Origin: Setophaga petechia
Taxonomy: Eukaryota; Chordata; Aves; Passeriformes; Parulidae
Reading direction: 5' to 3'
Assembly: GCA_024362935.1 (NCBI GenBank)
Contig: JANCRA010000007.1
Coordinates: 13,518,503 to 13,582,502, forward strand
DNA length: 64,000 nucleotides
Shown: piece by piece, positions 1 through 13,946 of the stretch
How the letters are laid out: the number at the start of each line of letters is the position of its first letter
How positions within the stretch are numbered: the first letter of the stretch is position 1
The notes under the pieces: generated by a model
Databases searched by the model: none
Told to the model about the DNA's origin: nothing
What the model saw: only the letters and a program-made list of their open reading frames with translations
Translations under genes and position numbers: made by a program

Positions 1-2828
1 TTCTGTATGCCATCAAGACCCATGCTAGCATTTTCGTAATTTTTATTTTTGGTTCAAAGGAGAATACAAAAAAGGAAAAGAAGCGGAACTATTTTTAACT
101 CAAATGAACTGATTTTGATTGAAAGACTGGGCAAAGTTCCAGTGGTGAAGTGTGTGTTTTATACAATCCAGACTGCTTTGCCCTTCCTTTTCCTGATGAG
201 TCACAGAGTAACCTGAAAATCTGAGCAGTGAGGTGTGCTATCATTTGGGTTAGTCTATTCCAGTTTTAAGAAGGATTACAGATTGGGAACTACAGCTCTA
301 CTGAGGTGTGGAGCTGCATTAATGGGTTTATATGCAATATTAAATCACTAGACCTGCTCCTGCCATTCTTAAGTATCAGACTGCATTTGATTCCCTTCTC
401 AAACAATTAGCCCAAGAATCTACAGTGCAGCAGAATAGAAAAGAGCAAAGGGGAATCAGCAGGTGGTAAGCAAGAAAATGCCTGTACACTCTGCCTACAC
501 CATGTAAACAACCTGATTTTTGCAAGCCATCCAAGAAGGAAATCAAGGCTGAGTAAATTTCTTATATCCTTATGAGCCAAACAATACTTTTATCTCTTGT
601 CTTCAGAGGAAAGTAGTTAACACAATTGTTTGGAATAAGTTTGCATGGAGATGCTATATTAAAAATTTATAATGTTCTGGAGTAACTCTTCAAAGGTGAC
701 AGTGATCCTGACTTTGGAACAGGAAGGCTGCACAGTTAACTCTTCCAGAACAGTTATTCTCCAGTAGCTAAACTGCTATGTTTCCTCATGTAAACATGGA
801 CACTAATGGATTCTCTTCAGATGATTAATCCTATTTGTGCTTCTTTTATCCAAAGGAACAATTTCATTCTCAACTAAAATTGATCTGAGTCCGTGCTTCT
901 GTCAAAAGGGATCGTCCCTTCTCATCCTTCAGTTGCATATGCCTACTACTTTTCTCTTGTAAACATTTGTGTTTGCATGATGGCCCAGGGATTCAAAAGA
1001 AAGCAGAAAATTAATCCAAGTCTGAAAACAGATATTTTTCATCAGGATCAACATCTTATCTTCCTGTGCACAAAGTTCTCTAAGATGCATGCTGGCAGAA
1101 TAAAAGATATTGCAAGTGCAATAAAAGTGGGGATATCCCATTTAGTATCTATGTGAATTTGTATCAGTTGAAAGTAATAATGACAGTGCACCCTGGCATA
1201 ATTTATCTTTTTTCTTTCCTTAAGATATGTCTTTCTTTTGAAATTATAACATAAAATATTATAAAATTATAAAACATAAAAGTTATAAAACAAACAATTT
1301 ACATAGGAACATAGTATTCAGGTGATTTTTTGCTTTTCCCCATGAGTCAAAACTTCTGGCTACCAAGACGAATTTTTATAAAATTCAAAGTTTGATTTAT
1401 ACATTAGGTCCAAAATGTAGGTCATTTAATGTTGGCAAGACAAACGATGACAGCTGGGTTACATAATGCCAATAACTTCATTTAGCTAGGGACACTTACT
1501 GAGTGACTGGCTGCTGTCAGGGCTTCATAGTCTGTCAGCTAAACAAAACTTGAGGTGCCGTGCCTCCAAAATTGTGCCAGGCAGGGAACATTCATAGCAC
1601 TTTACTTTAGGCTCCTAACTCAGGTGAGGAAGTAAGAAATTATTATCTGGATCCTATATATATGCACTAGAGAGACAGTAGCTTCTCTGGAGCTCAAGTC
1701 AAAGCTTAACAAGGGTACTGTAAATGACCAGAGAAATCTCCTTTTAACTTGTGACTCTGCAGAGCAAGACTTGACTTAAAGGGAAAAAAAATAAAGCTTG
1801 ACTTTATCATGTTAATAAAAAGAATGAATGATGTATCTTAGACCTTATTGGAGTGAGTTATATAGTCCCAGGTTTCACACTTGATTTGTTTGAAGAGACT
1901 GGGTGGAAATGCAATAAGACAGAGAGAGTGAAACTCGTAAATCATAGGAATTAAGGATAAGGAGGAGAAGCTTTGCTTTTCAATTCCACAAGCTCTATAA
2001 AGGAAAATGGAATTTTCAGAAATCCAAGACCAAATCACCTTTGAACAAAGTAATCATTTTGTCAAGGAAGATTCTTCCCTTGTCTTCTACTGAGGTCTCT
2101 CTATCAAAAGTAGACCACCAAGACTGCTGGCACCAGAATTTTCTGGCTTCTTGATATTGTTCTAGATCATGAGGAATCTTGAGGTTACAATCATAAAGTT
2201 GCTGTTACTCTCCCCCTTTTTTTTTTTTTATCTTGTGTTTTTAATTAGCTGAAAGATGGAAAAGGCTTTTATCCTTTGATTATAGAATGTGAAAGTGTAT
2301 TGTACTTACATGAATCTCTATGATCCTGTAACATTTACACAAGGAAGATGTCAGACAAGCATTTGTGAAATAATCTCATAAATATACACCAATATTGAGT
2401 TCTAAACTAGTATTGAGACCAGCTCATTGATTTCTTCACAGTCTGATTTTGCATAATATTAGAAAATGTTAATTTTGTGGTTATGAACAGTAGCCTATCA
2501 CATGTGACAGCATTTTCTAAGTGTTAATTTTAAAAATACTTTTAGTATAATGCATAAAAGGGAGTCTGTGCTTCTTTGATCAGCAGTGTGTTTCAGGGAT
2601 CTTTCAGAGTCCATCTAGTTATAAGCAGGTTGACCTGAAAGCCCTGAGCAAGCACGGACTCACACGGAATTCACATCCATTCCCATGTGCTGATTACATC
2701 TTCACAACTGGCCTTGCAGCTGATGCAGCATGATAAATAGACTTGTTTTCCTGCAGAAAATGCACCTGAACTTTCTTTTCTCTTGCGTTACACTAGTCCC
2801 ACACCAAGCACTACCCCAAAAGCTTCAG
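1..2828. other. Unique A+T-rich non-coding sequence
   Basis: No gene, tRNA or recognisable transposon is visible here. Open frames are short (up to 87 codons), overlap on both strands and have no domain-like content. The only low-complexity feature is the T tract at 2217-2229. The stretch could be intergenic or intronic; nothing separates the two. Confidence 0.6.
2217..2229. repeat. Poly-T tract (T13)
   Basis: An uninterrupted run of 13 T follows a short C run. It could be slippage or the decayed poly-A of a minus-strand retroposed sequence. No retrotransposon body is recognised beside it. Confidence 0.85.
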
Positions 2829-2867
2829 ATATACATTTAATGCAAATAGAAATATACATTTAATGCA
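2829..2867. repeat. Two-copy near-tandem duplication, 16-bp unit
   Basis: The 16-mer ATATACATTTAATGCA occurs at 2829-2844 and again, identically, at 2852-2867, a 23-bp period. The first copy runs into an ATGCAAAT octamer (2840-2847), a known POU-factor site. Replication slippage is the likeliest origin. Confidence 0.85.
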
Positions 2868-5800
2868 TGTACAGCTAAAAAAGTAAAGTCATGGGTGCCA
2901 GCAGCATACAACCAGTTGCCTCAGGCCACTAGAGGCTACTGTAGCCCAGTAGTAATACTCATTTTCTAGACTATTCTGCCATATATTGTTCAAAAAGAGA
3001 GGGCATGGAAACAGGGAATAACACACTTGATATAATGAAGTAACTTGGAAAAAAAAACAATTAGGTACATGTACAAAGAACATTTTTGCCCACTCCAAAA
3101 GATTTCTGCCAAGAGTCTGAAAAGTGGCATTAATTAAAAACAGAAATTGTTTTTTACTACATAAATTAATCAGTCTTTGAATTACCTTACACTCAAGGTA
3201 TTAGAGCAAAATTTAGAATTTCTCTTTCCTAACCCTCAAAACCTCACAAATCATCCTGTTTTGTTCTCAAACAGGTTTCTAAACAAACACAGTTGGAACA
3301 ACCCACTGTTGCCGTAGGCTTTGGTGAATCGTTTAAACCAAGGTGAATGATATTAGATTCGGATTAGAACCCCTAATGTCTATTTTATATTTTCTCTCTC
3401 TCATTTTCATAGAAATCATAGAGACTTGGGCTGATATGTTCTCTATTTGCTTTATAATTTTTTTCTTTATTTTTCTTCAGATGCAATAGCACACCATTTT
3501 AGTTACAAAGAAAAAGTGCATCTACAGGAAGCAAACTTATCTGGACCCAGAGAAATTATGTGCATTTCTTGTACACAATGGCACCAGGACTCATTTCTGA
3601 GAGCTCAACAATTTTGTATAGCAAAAAAGTAGTGAGAAGACACATCCAACACTTAGCATAGTTTATGCTCTTAACCAGGCTAAGATTTCGGGCATTTGAC
3701 AAGTGAGTAAAAAGCATGATATAAAAGAAATCATTAGCAGCATTATGAAGAACTTTTTATGAACATATTTAACATTATCTCCCAAGGGAGAATTTTAAAA
3801 TGAGAGATGAGCTGCTGCAAAGGGAATATAAAGGGCACAATACAAAAAAGGGATTAGGAACTCTAAAGCTAATGAATTAACATCCAATTGTTGCTGCAAA
3901 TTTACTTATTATTCAGTTCTTAAAGAATTTGTGCAGATTCACCTACTAAACCAGTTCTAGGACATTAACCATATTCTGTGTATTTTAAATGCTAACATTA
4001 GTGGTCACTCCAAACCCCTATTTTCTCCCTACATTTTGTTTGTACAGTAGCCAGCACAACAGAGATCTGCCCGTGGGCTGGGCTTTCAAACACTAGCATC
4101 ATGCAAGTGAATAATTCAGGGAAGATGAGAGTGCAAGGGCACTAGTACAGGGAAGATTCATTCATGTTTTGCAAACTCTTAGGTGACTGGTCCGACTGAC
4201 AGCAGTTACTACATTTTATTCACAATATTTTTAAAAACTACCTTCTCTCAGCTGCTGTTTCAGAGGTTTCCAATTACACTGTCTGAAGCAAGTGTATTTG
4301 CCCTCCAAGATGGTTTTGTCTTATCTTGTTTTAACCCCTGTTTTCCAAATAGGCTGTGAAGATAGCACTGCCAAAATAATCATGATAGTGTACTTTTATG
4401 TATAGGGGTTATCAACATCACAATATGGATCAGAAGAGAAACTGGACCACAACTCGTGCAGGGATTTATCACCAGCTGGGTCTGTGAGCAATGAGGGCTT
4501 CCGAGACACATCTCACTCCTGGCAAATTCCTGCTAGTGCAGGGCACTGCAAACCTCAGCCTGGCCTGGGCCCATGCCCTGCTCTGCTGCAGCAGGCACTG
4601 CCTTGTCCTCTGCCCACGCTGGGCTGCAGCAGGGGACAGGTGCAGAGAGGTGGGCACTGTGCTGCTGGCAGCTTTTGTCTGGAGAAGGTCCAGAGCCAGC
4701 GGCTGGCTGAGCTCTCAGAATCCAGATGGAAAATCAGAACAGACATTAGAGGTGTGGGAGGCTCTAAACAAAGGCTACCTCTGAATCTAAATCAAGTTTT
4801 GAGTTACACATGCTCTGATTAGGGCAATAATGAGTTGTCAGTCTCCAGGGCAAGAAAAGTAACCCTGGATTTTTGGCTCCACTAACTGGTTTTGAATTAC
4901 TCATGAACAGTCATTTTAGGATGCTCCAAGAACATCATGGGCCATAATGTCTGTTCGTATGAATAAAAAACACCAAGGAAAAGGAGCTGCATGACATTTT
5001 ACTAAGTTTGGCTTTAAAACATCATTAACATAAATTACTCACACAAGTTTCGTAAGGGCTTTCTAAGCCTTGACACTACCTCAGAGAAAAGAAATGAACG
5101 TAATGTTAATATCTCTCATGCTTGGGGTATAATACTGGCAGTTTGCAACTCTTTAGGGCTCCCACTCCTGAAGTTTTTGGTGAGCTATGCTGGCCTGGGC
5201 TGAAGCACTTTGACAAAGATGGACAAACTTAAGCATATGCCTAACCAATTATTCAAGTTTGGATAGACTCAAATGTAATCTGCTATAGCTCCCTGAAAGC
5301 TAATCTGCACTAAATTTGAGAGAGAACATTCATATTATAAATAGAAAACAGACCTAACTCAAAAAATTCAGTGACAGTTTAGCCTTTGGGATGTTGTGTC
5401 AAAATAGGGTAATTATAATAGGCAAAACTGGAGAACTGCTGATGAAATGAATTTCTATTTCTTGTTAAACTTCAGTCTCAGAATATGATACCCTAGTTCT
5501 TACCAGAATACATGCCTATGGTAAGAAAATTATCAGTGTTGGCACTGGAGTTTTCAACTGATGATCACATAAAGGATGGTAGTAATAACTCTGATTTCAA
5601 GCATCTTAATAACCAAATCTCATAGACTGTTATAGTGATTCATTCTAGGATTTCAATAGGGAGGAAAAGAATCAAAGTAAAACACCTTAATCATAAGTCA
5701 TTCAAATGACAAATGTGAAACAGATTCAAAACCTTATACTCATTTCTTTTTGGTTTTATGTGAAGAGTCTTCTAATCTGGAGAGGTTCCTGGTACAGGGG

Positions 5801-6194
5801 CTGAAACCGTGTAAACCACTATAACTGCATAGCCATTAGGAGCAGCTCATATTTTAAGAGGTGTCAAAATAAGAGTGCCTCAGTATTCACAAAAAGGATG
5901 CTTCTAAAACCACTAACTTTTTTAAATGCAGGTGGATAATTGTAACTCATTTATAGCCAGTCATACTAATACAGTTAAAATTTAGAATATATTTATGCAC
6001 ACAAGAGTATCTGAAAAGGTGTGTGAACTAATTTTTAGTGAGAGATAAGAACTAGACATTTACATTTTGAAATTATTTAATTTTCACCCATATGTGTGTA
6101 ACTTTAAGTGGCTATTCCAAGAAATCTTATCCATCACTTTCAAAGTCCACCACACTCTTTGATGACTCTTTAATCCCTGAGAGAAGCAAAGAGT
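2868..6194. other. Non-coding sequence with one G+C-richer patch
   Basis: No gene is recognised. About 4460-4720 is clearly richer in G+C and CTGC/CAGC words than its surroundings. That explains why overlapping open frames of 60-112 codons appear there on both strands. None resembles a known protein, and the patch lacks the CpG density of a CpG island. Confidence 0.55.
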
Positions 6195-6236
6195 AAAGCT
6201 TTTAACTACACAATACAATACAAAGCTTTTAACTAC
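6195..6236. repeat. Two-copy near-tandem duplication, 15-bp unit
   Basis: AAAGCTTTTAACTAC is present at 6195-6209 and identically at 6222-6236, a 27-bp period. The spacer is CAATA-rich. It looks like a local slippage duplication. Confidence 0.85.
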
Positions 6237-7822
6237 GAAAGGAAAATAAAGAATTTGTAAAATTCTTCCACATTCTAAAGACATGGGAGAAACAATCCTG
6301 CTGAGATGGTGGCTGCCAACTCACTCTGGTTTTTCAATGTTATTCCCCTCTACCCTCTTGTTACTGGTTTTCAGAGTTCCCTGCTGCTAAGTTTGGTCTC
6401 ATTGCTGTCAGTTAGTGATTTTTACCTTGCTGCTACATTGATAATGAAAACAATGGCAAAATCCAACTTTAGGGAAGATCTTCACATGGTATTAATGTCT
6501 ATCACCTTTAAAAGTCAGTACTTCTCACCATGCAAGTGCTAACTGTGTATATCCCCACAGCTAATCTTCAGGATCTTAAAGGATAAAAGGAAACAGGGCT
6601 AAGAACCAACCTATCTGTTATAACTTTCACTGACCAAATCCCATGTTTTCGTTAATTCTAAAGAAAAAATATGAATAAAATGCAACGCGCCAGAATAGCA
6701 TTAGAGGAAAGTATAGTGGGATTAATGCTTTTGGTTTTCATTAAAATCAGAGGACTGAAGAAACTGAAACTTCTTCAATATAACCCCTTGGTTAAGTCAA
6801 AATTCATTGAGAGGCAAAGAATTTAAAATAATGCACTGTTGTAGCAGAAAAAACACATAGTGATGATTTAAATCAACCCCTTGTTAACAGTGATACTGAT
6901 TTACATACTTGATGAACATAAAAGCATCATTTGTAACTTGTATGAACATGTCCTCTGTATCATTAGGTTTCAGAGACAGTTCTCAACCTAACAGAAAGAG
7001 TGAAACTTTAATCACAGTCGGCTGAGTTCAGCCAATGCAGGATAAACACTTCACAATTAATTCTCTTGGCCCACACAGAGATGTCTGGAAAATACATTAA
7101 ATAGGTCTGCTAAAACATTATTTGCCCTTATTAATGCTGAAGTCCCATATTTCATATTCTCTAATCAACAATATTTCCCACAGACTAAATTAGATTATTA
7201 AAGTTCTTATATACCTTTAAATATCTCATCTTAGTTCTTTAAACTAATTTTACTTCCTCAGACCAAACCTCTCCCTCTCATTGCTGAGAAATTCACCATG
7301 TCCAAAATTTCTCCTACTCAAAAAAGTTTGTTTACTTAGTCCAATGTCAAGAATGTATTTTATTACTTCCTGATTTCCTTCAAATAATAATAAATAGTGA
7401 ATGACCATACTCCATTTTGAAATATCGTTATTGTTTATACAAAATTTAACAAAAAAATCAAAGGATTCTACTGCTGAATTCATGAAACCAAATATACAAA
7501 CCTAAGCCCTCTTCCTGAATAATCACACAGAGAAGTTAATACAGAACACCTTTTTCCCTATAACCACCTCACTCTAATGCCTCTTATTCTTGGGTTTCTT
7601 TTAAAAAGGAAATCTGTGACAAGCAGTATTTTCCAAAAAGAGTAGTTGTTGCATACCCACAGCAGTGGCAGGCAGCAACGTTCAAACACACTGTGGCTGT
7701 AATGTCCACTTGATTTTTACACCTTTCCTCAAGGACTCACTGTCTGCATGGCAAATAAACACAGGTTCCTGTGTTTTCATTTCACTTGTAGTGATAATCA
7801 AGAGGCAAAGAGCAAGCACTAA
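6237..7822. other. A+T-rich non-coding sequence
   Basis: No gene or identifiable repeat is seen. Open frames do not exceed 78 codons and none has a convincing protein signature. Confidence 0.6.
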
Positions 7823-7840
7823 CCTATCACAAGTGATAGG
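7823..7840. repeat. Perfect 8-bp inverted repeat with AA spacer
   Basis: CCTATCAC at 7823-7830 is followed by AA and its exact reverse complement GTGATAGG at 7833-7840. A 2-base gap is too short for a stable hairpin loop, so a bound dimeric factor or chance is likelier than a structured RNA. Confidence 0.8.
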
Positions 7841-7889
7841 ATTACTGTGTAATTACTGAGTTTCTAATAAACAGACTTCAGATTTACTC

Positions 7890-7918
7890 TATTGAAATAA
7901 AAAAGAATTATTTCAATA
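7890..7918. repeat. Perfect 11-bp inverted repeat, 7-nt loop, A+T-rich
   Basis: TATTGAAATAA (7890-7900) pairs exactly with TTATTTCAATA (7908-7918) around a 7-base loop. The stem is nearly all A/T, so stability as RNA would be low. It lies about 50 bp from the 7823-7840 palindrome. Confidence 0.8.
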
Positions 7919-10900
7919 AACAAACACAAAAAAATTCTATTAACGGGTATAAAAGGAGTGTATTCTCTCAGCCTCACACTTGACTGATGCATTCCACAAT
8001 GAAATCAACATAACAAGGCTTTTGTTTTCTTTGTGTCTGTCATTTTACAGCTTTGACAAGTAAACATTGTTTAAGGAAAGAAATGTAAATCCAAAGAGGT
8101 CTGGTTTAGCTATCAAGGCTGGAAAATCAGACTGACTAAAACAGGATGCAATCACAGACACTACCTTGCATGCTGGCTGCACTCTAGGCCTTGGAAATGG
8201 CAATGGCTGCTCTGATTAAAGGTGTCACTTGTTCACTGAGAAAAATCATGCCTGCCAACACAAGGGCTACCCAGAGAGAGGCATAAGAATGTGGCAGTGC
8301 AGCAGAGACAGTAAACTGAGAGCCAGCAGGGCCCACACAAAGGGAGATTTTACAAGTGAGAGAGCGGTGACTGAGCAGTTACACAACCTGGATTTGCATA
8401 CTGCCCCAAAAGAAGTGAGAGAGACTGGAAAGCAGCTCTCACACTGAAGGAAAGACAGTGTAATCAGAAGCTAAAAGAAAGCTTTTATTGCACGGTGTTG
8501 GAATGGAAAGACAATGCAAAATCTCAAAGTTGGATGGGGACAACCTTATGGAGATTTAATAACACTAAAGAGGAGCAGGAGGGTGTAACAAAGCAGTAGG
8601 ATAGTCCAGTGGCAGCCCTGTGGGCTCCAGGAAAACACTCCTGGACCCCTGGAACAGCCTGTTTAGCAGCAGCTCGTTACAGCCCTGGGGGATATGCTTG
8701 TAATGTGTCACTGCTTGACACTGCAGCCTGTCAGACACAAGGACAAGGCGCCTCCCTCTCTCTCCAGGCTTTTCTGGGACTCTAACATGGCTGTTCTCTC
8801 CAGCCTGGATCAGCTCACTGCGATATTAACTCTGACTGGTGCCTGCCTACAAGGGGGTCCAGGCCTGCACCTCACTATCCTCTTTGGGCATATCTGTGTA
8901 GAAGAGGTGCAGCTGTGTGTATGCCAGGCTCCAGTGGATGAAATAAATACTTATACATTCATTTTATATTGTGTTCAAATGCCCCCTGCACTATCACAAG
9001 CCAGTCAGATGCACCAACACCAGAGAGACCCTGGGAGGACACCAAATTATTCAGTGACATCAGCACTGTGGCCATTTACCATTCTCAGTTGCTCCTCACT
9101 TCAATACTGAAAACTTTTTTGAACCCTACTTTCATAAAAATATGATGAGATTATGTTCATTTTTAATGGACAAAGCAAATAGCTGTCACATTTTTTATCT
9201 TCTTTATATTTTGTTACTATTTTAATGTCATTCCACAATGTAGTAATGGCACAAAATGCTTTATAACTGCTGCTATAATGAAGAAAGATTTGAAAAATTG
9301 GTATTTCATACCGAAACAGTTATACTTTTTCCAGACTCAAGGGTTTTGTTGTTTTGTTTTCTTTAATTAGTTCAGCATCTCCTTAATAATAAGTTTAACT
9401 TGTATTATAAAGTAAAAATTAATATTAAAATATTTAATGTCAAATTATATTTTTCTGATAATTTATATTTTCTGGAAAAATTGTATTTCTTTATCTAAAT
9501 TGAAACTTTAAAAGGGTGCTATTTCTTGTAGAATTAAATGCTGATATTTTGGTTAGCTTTACACTTCCATTTATTGAAGAATGTCACAGTAATTTAATGG
9601 TACAGTCACTGACATACAAGAGTGACATCACTCGAATGTGAGTTTTGTGGCACTCCCTGCAAAGCGCGCTGGCTGTTTCAGCTCAGCTCATGCATATATC
9701 CATAATTCTGGTCTGAATTCATGTCAAGTGCCAGGGGTTAGATCTGCACTTGTAGCAAGGGAGGAGGAAAGTGACACCTGGTTCATGCCTCTAATTTGGA
9801 TTTTGGAATGAGAGTGAACAGCTGGTAAACCTACTGCCTTTTCTTTATATGGCACCATCAAGGCTTTCTAAAAATGTGGTATGATGTGTGGGTCAGGCTT
9901 TTCTCTTTGCTATTTCTATCACCAAATTGCTTTTGTACAGATTTCCATATTCTAGACTGTGTTAATTATGCATTATGTAGTTTCTGTGAACGATTCCTGG
10001 TAGCTCAGCCACTGTTCATTTTGGCTTGACATATGGGTCACAAGCATCCTTGATTAAGTAACCATGTCAGTAAGCATCAGCTACCCAGCATAAATATGAT
10101 TCTGAATTAGGAATCCACCCTCTATCTTCTGTGATACCTCTTTAGAAACTGTAGAAATAATAAAAGCACTATGTTCCAGAAAGTGAATACTGGAAAGTCC
10201 TTGAAAGTTGAAGTTTCTAATATTGAAACAAGCAGCCAAGAGAAACAATGAAGTATTCCTACCACACTGTGTTCATACCACTCCTGTGCTTATAAGCATT
10301 TGTCTAGAGTTCAGAATTCTAATTTTTGTTGCATACAAATAATGTCAGATTCTGAGTGGGTTTTCTTATATGAAAAAAAGATTTAGAAACAAAAATGTTG
10401 GAATAATGAAAATATCTGATATGTGACAAACATTAAATAGTGTGTCACAAAATTTTATATGACATACTGAATTTTGAAAAATTTGGGATGATTACTGATA
10501 GCTTTTAGATTTTTGACCTTTTTTTTTACTTGCAAAGAGTTTCTAATGGCTCATTCTCTTTGGATATCTTATCACAGACTTTATTTGATTTTTACTATCA
10601 ATAACAAGGTCACAGAGCTACATGATAAAAGAATGATATAAATCAATATGTGTGCCACGCAAGACAAAAAAAGAGAGATATTTCAGAGTAGTATTCAGGA
10701 AGAGAATGGTGGTGCTGCATGCATGAATGACACTGGGCTTGGTGAGGCTCAAAGGTAAGAGCAGCCCTCCCCTTGCTGCGTGGAACGATGACTGGAATTG
10801 ACCCTGATCCAAGATTAGCAGTCAGGCGTGTCATTGGAAACTTTTACATAACCATATGACAGATGTCACAGAGCATACACGGGATGAATGCATCCTAAGA

Positions 10901-11062
10901 GTCAGGATAAGCTGCACTTAAAACTGATGTGCAGTCCTTATGCTTCCTGGGATTAAGTGAGATGAGTTGCAGGGTGTGCTCAGTCACTGCAGCACACATT
11001 TGAACCGATTCTCTCATCGTCTCCTTTCAAGCAATTTGGCACTGGTGCTCTTACTGTATGTA
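7919..11062. other. Non-coding sequence, mixed composition
   Basis: No gene is recognised. About 8160-9010 is G+C-richer and contains a 138-codon open frame (8694-9110) without domain-like features, signal peptide or codon regularity. About 9600-9860 is less repetitive and holds GAGTGA-CA-TCACTC (9620-9633), whose core TGACATCA is one base from a CRE site. About 9100-9550 is very A+T-rich with no identifiable element. Confidence 0.5.
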
Positions 11063-11091
11063 CTTTCAACTGGGGGGAAACCAGTTGAAAG
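11063..11091. repeat. Perfect 11-bp hairpin, 7-nt loop
   Basis: CTTTCAACTGG (11063-11073) and CCAGTTGAAAG (11081-11091) are exact reverse complements around GGGGAAA. The stem has mixed composition, so it is the cleanest hairpin noticed here. The arms are too short for a standard microRNA precursor. Confidence 0.85.
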
Positions 11092-13946
11092 GTTTTTCAG
11101 ATTATAAATTTTTTTCTTTTTTTTGATTGATTTACTTTGATTGTTTTTGCCACAGAACACCAATGTATCAGGGAATCAGTCACCTGCAATAAAATATTGC
11201 CATCTCCAGGAAGCAGTTATTCTGCACCTGCAAGACACCTTACATTCTAAAAAAAAAAATCCAAAAAGCTGATAAATTTGGCAACATAAGAAGTAGTTAT
11301 ATAGATAAGCTCCCAGAATTTTGTTCTATATAATGAGAAGTGCTTGAAAATCTTTCACAAATTAGGATTGTTTTATCATTTATGCAAAATTACAGCATTT
11401 TCTAAACACACTCCAAATATAAAACTTGTGGATGAGATTAGGATTAAGGTAGACACAATTTCAAGGTAGAATTTGAAGCTCTCTCTTACTTTTATCCCCA
11501 TAAATACCAAGCTGATGAAGAACTTCAAAATTAAATGTCCAGACATTTGATTGGCCAGTGATTTATCCTGCTTTACCACTCAGATTTCTTGTTGGAGAAA
11601 AATTTAGTCATTCACAGTAGGAACAAATAAGAACAGACAGTGACACTACAGGAGCAGAGAACTGGCTGCCTGTAGAAGCAGCGCTTAAGAAACCACAGAA
11701 GGTGTGCACATGAAGCTTAAGACTTGTCTTAGTCTAGTACTTCTACTATTTCATGTCATATCAGTCCGATGTTTTAAATTTAATGTTGCATTTCACAAGG
11801 GAATTATGGACTTTTTAACTTTGCAAGAAAAGTGAGACTTGATTTACTTTTGCCATTTAAACAGCTCACAATATAGTGTCAACTAAAATTTGCATATTTG
11901 TATTCCATGTAGACTCTTTCCCACATCTAGTAGTAGACATATGATAGCAAGAACAAATGGAGAACTGTAAGGAGACCAATCCTTGTACAAAACAGGAATT
12001 TGCTATTTTAAGTACGTGGATTTATGCCAGTGCAAAAAAAAGATTTTTCAAGGACTGCATCAACTCAACCTCTTACTTGGCAAATGAAATTGTAATCATT
12101 TAATAAGGCCATAAACAAAGTTTGTGTTATACCCTTATCATAACAATTATAATTTCTTCTCTGAAAACAAAACATTTAAATTGCTTCTGCTATTCCTTTT
12201 GGTAAAGGAGATGTGACATGTAATATGCAATACAAGAAAGAGCTAAGCTTCTCTGAATCAGCTGAATCAGCCCTGCTAACCAAATCAGGGAACAGAAAAC
12301 TTGGAGTGCTGATAACAACTGCAACTTCGATGGCTTAGGAAGGAAGGAGAGGGAATTCCTTGCAAAACCTCTCAGGAAAGGTTTGTGTGAATGAAAAGAA
12401 AGCACTTTAAAAGCAGCATCTACCTTTCCATCCACACAGCCTCATCACAAGTTAGGAAGCAGATGTCTCTGCAGGAGCCTCCGCTGAGCAAACAAGCAAA
12501 CGTCCATAGTCTGTTTTATATTTCTAAATCACTTGTTTGTTTGATAGTACTGACTGATCCCTCAGACTAATTTAAAGTCCTTGGATGAGAACTTCAATTG
12601 CGAGAACAAAATGTAAACAGAACTTGAGATACCTATTAAACTGTTTAAGGATAATGTAACATTACAGAGTATAAAAGCATCAACAATCTTTCACTGACAA
12701 ATCAATTTTCAACTAAGAAAAACAATTCCTTTAAAGCTGTAATCAATGAATTTCATTTGAGATGATAGAAACCCCCAAGTCTTGGAAACATGGATTAAGT
12801 CCAGGAAGTTGTCCCACTAATAGCTGGTTTTTAAGACTCCCAAAGATTCAGACCCATGCAAACCCTTGGAAAATATTTCTGAAACTTTCATGCAGGGGGC
12901 ATACAGATTTCACTGTGTGAAAATCTAAGTGTTACGGTAAGAGAGATACAGAGTTAGGCTGATTAAATACTCCCTTTTGTGCTCTATTGCACTGAGATCC
13001 CAATGGTTTCAATGAAAGTCATACAACTCACAGACAGGTAGGATTATAGGAAACAAACATGTCTTTCTTAGGCTGAAAGTTACAGGTTTAACATGGACTA
13101 AAATACCAGAGGTTTTCAAATTCTGGCCAGGCCTTGTGCTTGCAGTTCTCTGGGTTACTGCAGACAGAACCTCTTTCTCCACTTGCACTCCTGTTACAGG
13201 CAGTGGTTATGGTTCATAATCAGCAATACCTACTGTAGATAACAGGTGTAAAATAATCAGCAAGAACACCTATATTTTCATCACTCTTCCAACGATTATA
13301 ACTATAAACAGAGCCGATCCCAAGTTTGTGTCAGAGCTGAAACTAAATTTATAGTATTTGCACCTTTTCCATCCCCCTGTGCTACATCAGGAAGGTTCAA
13401 ATTAGACTTTTATCCCTCCCATCCCATTCATACAGATGCTGAGCAGCCTGCAGCTCTCTCATTACCACTACCCCATGCTTACATGTTCTCTGTCACACAG
13501 CAGGACCCAGACTGAACTGTTGCACAGGCCCCCAACAGTAGCCTTATTTCAGGCAATCCTGTATTTGGCAAATTATGTTTATTAGGCTTGTGGGCTGCAA
13601 CAATATCTAAAGCCTTAAATGCCCTTGAGAAACATGGAAGAGAGATGATCTTCTTGTGAAACTGATATTACATGAAAATAAGTATAAGTGAACGATTTGA
13701 AATCCAAAGGAGTTCTGCTATCTGCTTCAGTGGAGCTGGATTTCAGCAAGAGCCTATGAATGTAAATCTCACAAACTGTAATATTCCCAGGCCATATGCT
13801 CTCCCGCTGTGCAGACACTCATGGTGGAGTCTAAACAACACCGATTCACTCAGGGCTCTTCCTTTTTTACCAACACATGCACATCCCTCCCTGTGAGTCT
13901 TGCCCAACAAGGGAGGGAAGAAATCAGTGTTGTGCATGCGGCCTTA
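11092..13946. other. A+T-rich non-coding sequence
   Basis: No gene is seen. A stretch at about 12470-12545 contains several forkhead-like words (AAACAAGCAAAC, TTGTTTGTTTGA) in otherwise unique sequence and could be a small regulatory element, on weak grounds. Open frames stay below about 81 codons. Confidence 0.5.

Noticed and set aside
4460..4720. Possible CpG island or promoter
   Set aside because: It is G+C-richer but made mostly of CTG/CAG words, with very few CpG dinucleotides.
8460..8960. Possible solo LTR or retrocopy
   Set aside because: No TG...CA termini, target-site duplication, primer-binding site or poly-A tail could be identified.
8694..9110. 138-codon open frame (+)
   Set aside because: It lies in a G+C-richer patch with low stop density and has no domain, no signal sequence and no splice or promoter context.
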